From NCBI GenBank assembly GCA_945874745.1, contig CAMCIN010000011.1:1-33281 (forward strand): a DNA stretch of 33,281 nt, read 5' to 3'. Positions 27,189 through 33,281 of the stretch are shown here, piece after piece (position 1 is the first letter of the stretch; every line of letters starts with the position of its first letter). The notes below the pieces were generated by a model. The model was not told the DNA's origin and ran no database searches. It was given only the letters and a program-made list of their open reading frames with translations. This DNA comes from Akkermansia muciniphila (GTDB lineage: Bacteria > Verrucomicrobiota > Verrucomicrobiia > Chthoniobacterales > Chthoniobacteraceae). The position numbers were made by a program, and so were the translations under genes.

Positions 27189-29015
27189 ATGATAAACAGG
27201 CTTACTTTACGAGGAAAATTTAACCTGTTGATCCTCCTTTTCTCAGCGGGGGCATTGTTGTTTGGCTTCGCTTCCCTCCGAATGATTGCCACCGTGAAGG
27301 TCAACGGCCCGCACTACGACCTCATCGTCAAAGGCAAGGACCTGCAGGCAGACATCCTCCCGCCGCCCGCCTACATTCTCGAGTCCTACGCGGTTGTGTT
27401 GCAATGCCTCAACGCCGCCACGCCCGAGGCCCTGACCACGCTGGTGGAAAAAGGGGATGCACTGCGAAAGGATTTCACGGATAGGTACACCTACTGGGAA
27501 ACCCAGCTTCCCGACCCAGCCATGCGCAAGCTCCTTTTAGAGGACGCACGCACTCCGGCGCTCGAGTTTTTCAAAGTGCGGGACTCTCAGTTCAATGCCG
27601 CACTCAAAACCGGGGACCGCGAGAAGGCCGGCAAGATCTTTAGCAGTACCCTCCAACCCCTCTACGACAAACATCTCGCAGCGATCCTTAAGCTCGTCGA
27701 GAACGCCAACAAGTTCACTGCGGAGGAAGAAAAAAGCGTTGCGAAACTCATCAGCGGTGCGACCGGACTGCTGCTGCTCACGCTTGGGGCCGTGGTCCTT
27801 GTGGTGGTACTGCTCTCTCGCGCGGTGTCTTCCAGCATTATCGGCACGGTGAAGCTCACGGCCCAGGTCCTAGATTCTGTGGCCCAAGGGGACTTCAGGC
27901 AGAGCCTTGTCCAGAACACGGATGATGAGATGGGACAGATGGCCCGCTCCGTCAACCAGATGGTGGAATCCATCCGCTCCGTTTTGTTGAAGGAAGTGGT
28001 GGACTGGAAGGTCGTGGCTGAGAACCAGCAGAAGGCGCTTCTGGAGAAAGAGGCGGCCGTCCTTTTGCAGCAGAAGGCACAAAAGCTTCTGGCGACCGTC
28101 AACGCCGCTGCTTCCGGGGACCTGACCCAGTCGGTTTCCGTCAGTGGCTCAGACGCAATCGGGCAGGTAGGAGAGGGACTGCAAAAGCTCCTGGAGTCCT
28201 TCCGGAGCAGCATCCAGTCCTTCGCGGGCGCGAGCAACCAGCTTTCCTCCTCCTCAGGGCAGATGTCTCTGGTGAGTGCGGATATGAGCGCGGTGGCGGA
28301 GGAAACCGCAGCACAGTCCACGACGGTGGGTGCGGCTGCCGAGGAAGTTTCCAAGAATCTCCAGACCGTTGCAGCGGGTGCCGAGGAAATGTCTGCAAGC
28401 ATCAACGAAATCGCAGGAAATGCGGTGGAGGCTGCGAAGGTGGCCAGTGATGCGGTCAAGATTGCAAGCTCGACCAACCAGACCATTCTTAAGTTGGGAA
28501 ATTCCAGCGCGGAGATCGGGGAGGTTATCAAGCTGATCACCTCCATCGCCCAGCAAACAAATCTTCTCGCTCTGAACGCCACGATCGAAGCCGCTCGGGC
28601 GGGCGAGTCGGGTAAGGGCTTTGCAGTAGTCGCCAATGAGGTCAAGGAACTCGCCAAGGCTACGACCGAAGCTGCCGAGGACATCAGCCGGAAGGTGGAG
28701 GCGATTCAAACGGACGCGAAGGGAGCAGTGGAAGCAATCGAGCAGATCACCGGCGTGATTGCGCACGTCAACGAAATCGCCAACCTGATCGCCAACTCCG
28801 TGGAGGAGCAGACCGCCACCACCAACGAAATCAGCCACAACGTCACTGAGGCGGCCGCAGGCAGTTCGGAGATCGCGAGGAATATCGCCGGGGTGGCGAC
28901 CGCAGCGGAAGCCACCGCCAAGGGGGCGGCCGACAGCCAGGTTGCGGCTCTGGATCTCTCCGGCATGGCCGACGAATTAAAGCAGCTCGTCGGTCGGTTC
29001 CGCTTCGAGGCCTAG
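27189..29015 (+). CDS. Methyl-accepting chemotaxis protein (two TM, two HAMP-like segments)
   Basis: TM1 [22 protein letters not shown]2 [25 protein letters not shown] regions, tip [45 protein letters not shown]. Start placed at [10 protein letters not shown]. Confidence 0.93.
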   Translation: MINRLTLRGKFNLLILLFSAGALLFGFASLRMIATVKVNGPHYDLIVKGKDLQADILPPPAYILESYAVVLQCLNAATPEALTTLVEKGDALRKDFTDRYTYWETQLPDPAMRKLLLEDARTPALEFFKVRDSQFNAALKTGDREKAGKIFSSTLQPLYDKHLAAILKLVENANKFTAEEEKSVAKLISGATGLLLLTLGAVVLVVVLLSRAVSSSIIGTVKLTAQVLDSVAQGDFRQSLVQNTDDEMGQMARSVNQMVESIRSVLLKEVVDWKVVAENQQKALLEKEAAVLLQQKAQKLLATVNAAASGDLTQSVSVSGSDAIGQVGEGLQKLLESFRSSIQSFAGASNQLSSSSGQMSLVSADMSAVAEETAAQSTTVGAAAEEVSKNLQTVAAGAEEMSASINEIAGNAVEAAKVASDAVKIASSTNQTILKLGNSSAEIGEVIKLITSIAQQTNLLALNATIEAARAGESGKGFAVVANEVKELAKATTEAAEDISRKVEAIQTDAKGAVEAIEQITGVIAHVNEIANLIANSVEEQTATTNEISHNVTEAAAGSSEIARNIAGVATAAEATAKGAADSQVAALDLSGMADELKQLVGRFRFEA

Positions 29016-29053
29016 AACAAATGCAGTGTGGATGACTTTTTGCTGTCAGTCCG

Positions 29054-30853
29054 CTATCTCGCAGGTGCCTGCCGCGGGCCTTCCGCCACAAAGACGGGCT
29101 TTCCGCCCAGCCACGTTTTGAGGACGTGCGTGTCCGCGAGCCGCTCAAGGGGACACTCGAGCACGTCCCGGTCGAGGAGCACCATGTCGGCAAACTTTCC
29201 GGGCTCCAGCGAGCCGGCCTCTTTCTCAAGCAGCAGGATGCGGGCGTTGTTGCTTGTAAACAGCCGGATCGCCTCCTTTCGGGACAGCCCGCCCTCGGGA
29301 TGGAGCGGACCCTCCAGCGAGCGGCACTGCCGGGAAACTGCGATCCACATGCCCAGCCAGGGATTGTAGGGATTGATGGAACGGAGGCTGCCGATTTTCT
29401 GCATGTGGTCGCTGCCGCCGCCCACGGGCACCCCGGCGTCAAAAAGGGCACGGAGCGGCTGGAACCTCGAGAGGCGCTCCCAGCCGAACTGCTTGAGCAG
29501 CGTGGCGCCGTCAAGGTGGAACCAGATGGGCTGCAGGTCGATGACCGCCCCCAGGCGCGCCGCCTTTGCGATGCTGTCCGGGTTCATGAAGTTGCAGTGC
29601 GTGATGCAGGGCCGGGTCTCGCGCAACGGCAGTTCGCGGCCGACCTCCTCATAGGCCCCCAGCAGGGTTGCCACCGCCGCGTCTCCCACACTGTGCGCTG
29701 TAAACTGCATCCCCTTGGAGGCCACCGCGCGCACCATGCGCACCAGCGTTTCGGTGGGTATCTGTTGCACGCCGCGGTAGGCGGGGTCGCTGATGCCGTA
29801 CATTTGGCTTACGCCCCACGGCTGTTCCATGAAGGCGCTTCCTGTCAGCATGCCGCCGTCCAGCCACACCTTGGTCCCGATGATTTGCAGCAGCGGGTCG
29901 GGCTTGCGCAGCGGGTGGGCGGCGATTTCCTCGATCGCCAACTCGGTCGTACGCCACTGGGCGCCAGTGGAAAACGTGTGCGACAGCCGCAGCCTGACGC
30001 TCAGCGAATCGCTGTCCCTGAGTTTTGAGTAGATCGCGATGTTGCCCTTGCTGGCGCCCCGGTCCGCGATGGTCGTAAACCCAACGCTGTTGTAGTCAGC
30101 AAACAGCTTGCGCACCAGTTCCAGCGTTTCGGCAGCGTCCGGACTCTTGCGCGGAGCGGGCGCATTGATCTTCGGCGAAAAGGTGCGTAAGAGCCCGGTC
30201 GGGTTGCCTTGCTCGTCCCGCTCCACCCTTCCGGGACTGCCCTCGGGCAGTGCAAACTTCGCGTCAATGCCGGCCAGTTGCAGTGCCAGCGAATTCAGCA
30301 TCGTGTCCGGGCCCGTCCGAAAGGCGACGGGATGCCGTGGCGCGACGCGGTCCAGCTCCTCCCGGGTCGGGTAGCGCTGCTCCCGCAGGCGCGTGATAAA
30401 AACCTGGCTGACTCCGATCAGCGACCCCTCGGGCACGACCCGGGTTCTCTCGGCAATGTACTCGAGCAGGGACGCAATGTCGCCAATGTCCGGAATGGGA
30501 TGGTCAAACTCGGTTGTGGCCGCCCCCACCGGATGGCTGTGCGAGTCCATGAGCCCGGGCAGGACCATCCCGCCCTGGAGATCGACCAGTTCGGTGGCGC
30601 CGTCCTTGAGCGAAAGCACGTCCTCATTGCTTCCCACGGCCGTGACCCGGTCCCCGGTCACGGCGATGGCTTCCGCGATGGAAAAGCGCTCATCCACCGT
30701 GACGATCCGCCCGTGGTGGAGGATCAACGAAGGCGCGGCCAGGGCATTCGCGGCTGAAAGAAAAAGCGCGGCGAGGACGTGCGCTGCAAACGCGGGAACG
30801 GCGGCGCCCAAGGGGACGCTGCTCTGCTCAGAGGGAGAGGTGGGGGTGCACAT
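29054..30853 (-). CDS. Amidohydrolase family 3 (YtcJ-like) protein with N-terminal signal-like segment
   Basis: LILHHGRIVTVDERFSIAEAIAVTGDRVTAVGS, GGMVLPGLMDSHSHPVG, VWLDGGMLTGSAFMEQPWG, FTAHSVGDAAV, VGGGSDHMQ, LEPGKFADMVLLDRD. Confidence 0.92.
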   Translation of the reverse strand: MCTPTSPSEQSSVPLGAAVPAFAAHVLAALFLSAANALAAPSLILHHGRIVTVDERFSIAEAIAVTGDRVTAVGSNEDVLSLKDGATELVDLQGGMVLPGLMDSHSHPVGAATTEFDHPIPDIGDIASLLEYIAERTRVVPEGSLIGVSQVFITRLREQRYPTREELDRVAPRHPVAFRTGPDTMLNSLALQLAGIDAKFALPEGSPGRVERDEQGNPTGLLRTFSPKINAPAPRKSPDAAETLELVRKLFADYNSVGFTTIADRGASKGNIAIYSKLRDSDSLSVRLRLSHTFSTGAQWRTTELAIEEIAAHPLRKPDPLLQIIGTKVWLDGGMLTGSAFMEQPWGVSQMYGISDPAYRGVQQIPTETLVRMVRAVASKGMQFTAHSVGDAAVATLLGAYEEVGRELPLRETRPCITHCNFMNPDSIAKAARLGAVIDLQPIWFHLDGATLLKQFGWERLSRFQPLRALFDAGVPVGGGSDHMQKIGSLRSINPYNPWLGMWIAVSRQCRSLEGPLHPEGGLSRKEAIRLFTSNNARILLLEKEAGSLEPGKFADMVLLDRDVLECPLERLADTHVLKTWLGGKPVFVAEGPRQAPAR

Positions 30854-30976
30854 TTTGGGGGGAGACGGCAGGTGAACCCTGGGGCTCCCAACCTGTCCAG
30901 ACTATTGCACCGCGCCAGATTTTGCACGGGGCGGAGCTGCGCACGCGGGGCGCAGGAAAGCGGGTTGCGTGGAGAC

Positions 30977-31279
30977 TCAGGCGCGGACGTTGAGCACTGT
31001 CCCCGCCATCTTGTCGGCCGTGCGCAGGGAGATCGCGTTGGCCTTCAATGCGTACACGGAAAGCAGCCGGTCCACGGCGTCTCCGACAGGGTCCGCACCG
31101 TCTCCGGAGGAGAAAGCCTTTGCCTGAACGCCACCGGAGCGAAGCTCGCTTTGGTTGACGATGAGCCGGTGGGTGTCTTCTGTCAGCAGATTTGCAGAGT
31201 TATGGGCCGCAGCGTTTTGCCGCACGACTGCCGCCTTCATGCCCGAGGCCGCCAGATTGTAAACGGAGGAGATGGTCAC
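30977..31279 (-). CDS. Small flagellar basal-body rod-like protein (FlgB/FlgC-type N- and C-termini)
   Basis: 100 aa, GTG start: SVYNLAASGMKAAVVRQNAAAHNSANLLTEDTH (rod N-terminal motif) and DAVDRLLSVYALKANAISLRTADKMAGTVLNVRA (rod/hook C-terminal motif). Confidence 0.7.
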   Translation of the reverse strand: MTISSVYNLAASGMKAAVVRQNAAAHNSANLLTEDTHRLIVNQSELRSGGVQAKAFSSGDGADPVGDAVDRLLSVYALKANAISLRTADKMAGTVLNVRA

Positions 31280-31331
31280 TGTTGTGGGGGGCCGGCAGAA
31301 CCGGGAGGGCCTGGGGTGGCCGGGAGTGAAA

Positions 31332-31406
31332 TGGTGCGCGGTGCAGGGTTTGAACCTGCGACTTCTTGCGTGTGAAGCAAGCGCTCTACCGCTGAGCTAA
31401 CCGCGC
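31332..31406 (-). tRNA. tRNA-Val(CAC), with encoded CCA
   Basis: Minus strand gcgcggttagctcagcggtagagcgcttgcttcacacgcaagaagtcgcaggttcaaaccctgcaccgcgcACCA; acceptor, D, anticodon (CTTGC-TTCACAC-GCAAG) and T stems all form. Confidence 0.95.
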
Positions 31407-31463
31407 AACTAGGCTTCAAAGCTTAGTGATGGCGGGACGGTTGGCCAGTAAAAAGTCCGTCCC

Positions 31464-31483
31464 CCGGCGGGAGGCCGGTTTTT
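31464..31483. terminator. Hairpin with flanking T-tract at the end of the DUF1080 gene
   Basis: CCGGC-GGGAG-GCCGG followed by TTTTT on +; on - the hairpin is followed ~10 nt later by TTTTT. Confidence 0.4.
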
Positions 31484-32229
31484 CAGCGCCCCGCCTGTCC
31501 GGCGTCCAACACCGGGGCGATCTGCTCCGGGGTGGGGCGGCCGGGGGGGAGTTCCAGCAACTGGATGTTCCGGAAGTGAATCTCGGCCCCTTCGGACTCG
31601 AGGCAAAGGTACCCCTTCTTGACGCTGGAGCCGCTGACGCCGTTGACGAATTTTCCGTTGATGGAGAGCTTCACTGTGCCGTCGACGCAGACCACGTCGT
31701 AGGTGTTCCACTCGCCCTTGCCCTTGCAGCGCATTTCAACGGACATACTGCGGCGGCCCCGCGGGTTTTCGGGGGTGAGCTCCAGACCGTTGGCGCCGAA
31801 GAGTTCTCCCGAGACATAGCCCGGGTGCCTTGGGGTGCCGTCCTTTTCGGGGTTTAAGCGCGGCCATTCCAGCTCCAGCATCTGGACTTCCAGGCCTTTC
31901 GGCAGAGGGCGTTTGGGCGCAGGAGTGGCGTCGCTCCAAATGAAGACGCCAGAATTCCCCCCAGCCTCCATGTGGCGCCACTCGATGTGCAGCAGGAAGT
32001 TTTCGTACTGCCTTTCCGTGCGCAGCACGCCAATGGGGTGCCCGCTGCAGACAAGCAGCCCCTCGTGCACCGTCCAGGTTTCCTTGCTGGTGTTGACATC
32101 CACCCAGCCGGTCAAATCCTCGCCGTTAAAGAGGGGCGTGTACGGCGGCGCCTGGCCGGCGGCACGGGGCTCAAGGGTGGACAACAGGACCAAACAGGCG
32201 GCGGCCTGCGCAAAGGATGGAAGGCGCAT
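31483..32229 (-). CDS. 3-keto-disaccharide hydrolase / DUF1080 domain protein
   Basis: [67 protein letters not shown]; signal-like N-terminus. Confidence 0.92.
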   Translation of the reverse strand: MRLPSFAQAAACLVLLSTLEPRAAGQAPPYTPLFNGEDLTGWVDVNTSKETWTVHEGLLVCSGHPIGVLRTERQYENFLLHIEWRHMEAGGNSGVFIWSDATPAPKRPLPKGLEVQMLELEWPRLNPEKDGTPRHPGYVSGELFGANGLELTPENPRGRRSMSVEMRCKGKGEWNTYDVVCVDGTVKLSINGKFVNGVSGSSVKKGYLCLESEGAEIHFRNIQLLELPPGRPTPEQIAPVLDAGQAGR

Positions 32230-32248
32230 GAAGGGTGCTCAAAAGGGG

Positions 32249-33281
32249 TTAGTTTGCGCGGGTCAGGTCGTAGGCGTGCACCCCTTCCCGCGCGCGGACG
32301 AAAATCCTGCCGCCGGCGATGGTGGGGGAGGGCACCCAGAGCGCGCGGACGGTGGCTTTTGCAAGCTCGACCCTTTCTGCGGGGGAGGCGGCCAGCATCA
32401 GGAGGGTGTTGCCGTTGTTGATGATTGCGAAAAGCTTACCATCAGCAAGCACCGGCGAGGTGATGGAGGAGGGCACCTTCTGGGTCCAGGCGACCTTGCC
32501 GTTGAGCAGATTGACACAGCGGTGCTCGCCGTCCTCAAACAGGTAGGCGTGCCCCTCGAACAGCACGGGACTCGACTGGGAACGGCGGGCGTCGGTCGGG
32601 TGGTTCCACAGCAGTTCGGCCCCGGTTGCGCTGAGGTGGTAGGCCGCAAAGCCGAGGCTTTCGTTACTGGAGAGGGCAGCCATGTGGTCCCCCTGAATCG
32701 CTGGAGTCGAATCCCCTCCGCCCGGAGTGGTCCAGCGGATCTGGCCGGTGGCGGGGTCGACGCAGGCGATTTCGGAACGGCCGCTGGCGAGCAGAAGTGG
32801 CTTGTCTCCATGACTCCACACCGCCGGCGAGGCGTTTGTGCCACCGACCTGGGGCTGCTCCCAGAGCGGCGTCCCAGTGGCCGCCTCGTAGGCCAGAAGC
32901 TTGCCGGCTTGAATGAAGACCTTGCCGTCGACAACCAGCGGCGAGGAACCCGGGGCCTTCGAAGGGAGGGGCTGGGACCAGACCGGCCTGCCCGACTCGG
33001 CGTCCACCGCATAGAGGTGGGTGCTGCCGATCGCGAAGACAAGCCCGCCGCTGACGCAGGGCGTGCTCGAACAGTTTCGGCCCTTGGGCTCGCCGGGTGA
33101 TCTGGCCATCCAAAGCGTCTTTCCCGTATCCCCATCCAAACAGACGACCGTGTCCTCCGCCACCCGTCGCGAAGCGGGCACAGCCTCCAATACAGCTTGT
33201 TGAACATGTTCCGCAAAACCCTGTGAACGGACCCAGCCCTCGAACTCCGCCTGCGAGGGGAAGGGCTTTTCGACGCGTGTC
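32249..33281 (-). CDS. PQQ-binding-like beta-propeller protein (partial at right edge)
   Basis: VVCLDGDTGKTLWMARSPGEPKGRNCSSTPCVSGGLVFAIGSTHLYAVDAESGRPVWSQPL, VACVDPATGQIRWTTPGGGDSTPAI repeats. Frame stays open to 33281 (TRVEKPFPSQAEFEGWVRSQGFAEHVQQAVLEAVP), so the track's TTG start at 33190 is an edge artefact. Confidence 0.85.
   Translation of the reverse strand, partial: TRVEKPFPSQAEFEGWVRSQGFAEHVQQAVLEAVPASRRVAEDTVVCLDGDTGKTLWMARSPGEPKGRNCSSTPCVSGGLVFAIGSTHLYAVDAESGRPVWSQPLPSKAPGSSPLVVDGKVFIQAGKLLAYEAATGTPLWEQPQVGGTNASPAVWSHGDKPLLLASGRSEIACVDPATGQIRWTTPGGGDSTPAIQGDHMAALSSNESLGFAAYHLSATGAELLWNHPTDARRSQSSPVLFEGHAYLFEDGEHRCVNLLNGKVAWTQKVPSSITSPVLADGKLFAIINNGNTLLMLAASPAERVELAKATVRALWVPSPTIAGGRIFVRAREGVHAYDLTRAN

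Noticed and set aside
31835-33100. 421-aa plus-strand ORF opposite DUF1080 and the PQQ-type propeller
   Set aside because: Antisense shadow; no protein-like domain signature.
1-33281. CRISPR array, prophage or IS element
   Set aside because: No regularly spaced direct repeats, no cas, integrase, transposase or phage structural genes seen; the tRNA-Val has no adjacent integrase.

Overview
This 33.3-kb, GC-rich bacterial chromosomal window has gene content and style that suggest Verrucomicrobiota/Opitutae (inference only). It encodes about 28 proteins and one tRNA. No phage, IS transposase or CRISPR array was recognised. The left half is mostly a minus-strand housekeeping run: a coiled-coil protein off the left edge, HflX, a secreted MsrB, a PDZ protein (+), RppH-like Nudix, TopB, a TPR lipoprotein, a 34-aa bS22/mS38-like basic protein missing from the ORF track, HisG, MutL and two coiled-coil/TM proteins. 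The middle holds a divergent module around an AraC regulator: a lactonase-type beta-propeller on one side, and a ferritin-like (ExxH x2) protein, an SDR and an esterase on the other. DUF2293, RecJ and a cysteine desulfurase follow. The right part holds an atypical chemosensory cluster with no CheA or CheW in the window: an MCP-like protein with its signalling tip N-terminal and a Cache-like sensor C-terminal, an HDOD-CheX fusion, a CheY, a second CheX, a frameshifted antisense MCP remnant, and an intact MCP. An amidohydrolase, a mini flagellar-rod-like protein, tRNA-Val(CAC), a DUF1080 protein and a partial PQQ-type propeller end the window. A dispersed imperfect-palindrome family (~70-90 bp, four copies) lies at gene 3' ends, and one copy supplies the C-terminus and stop codon of the DUF2293 ORF. 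The strongest candidates for undescribed biology are the CheX/CheY/CheX-HDOD cluster and the AraC/ferritin-like/SDR/esterase/lactonase module.
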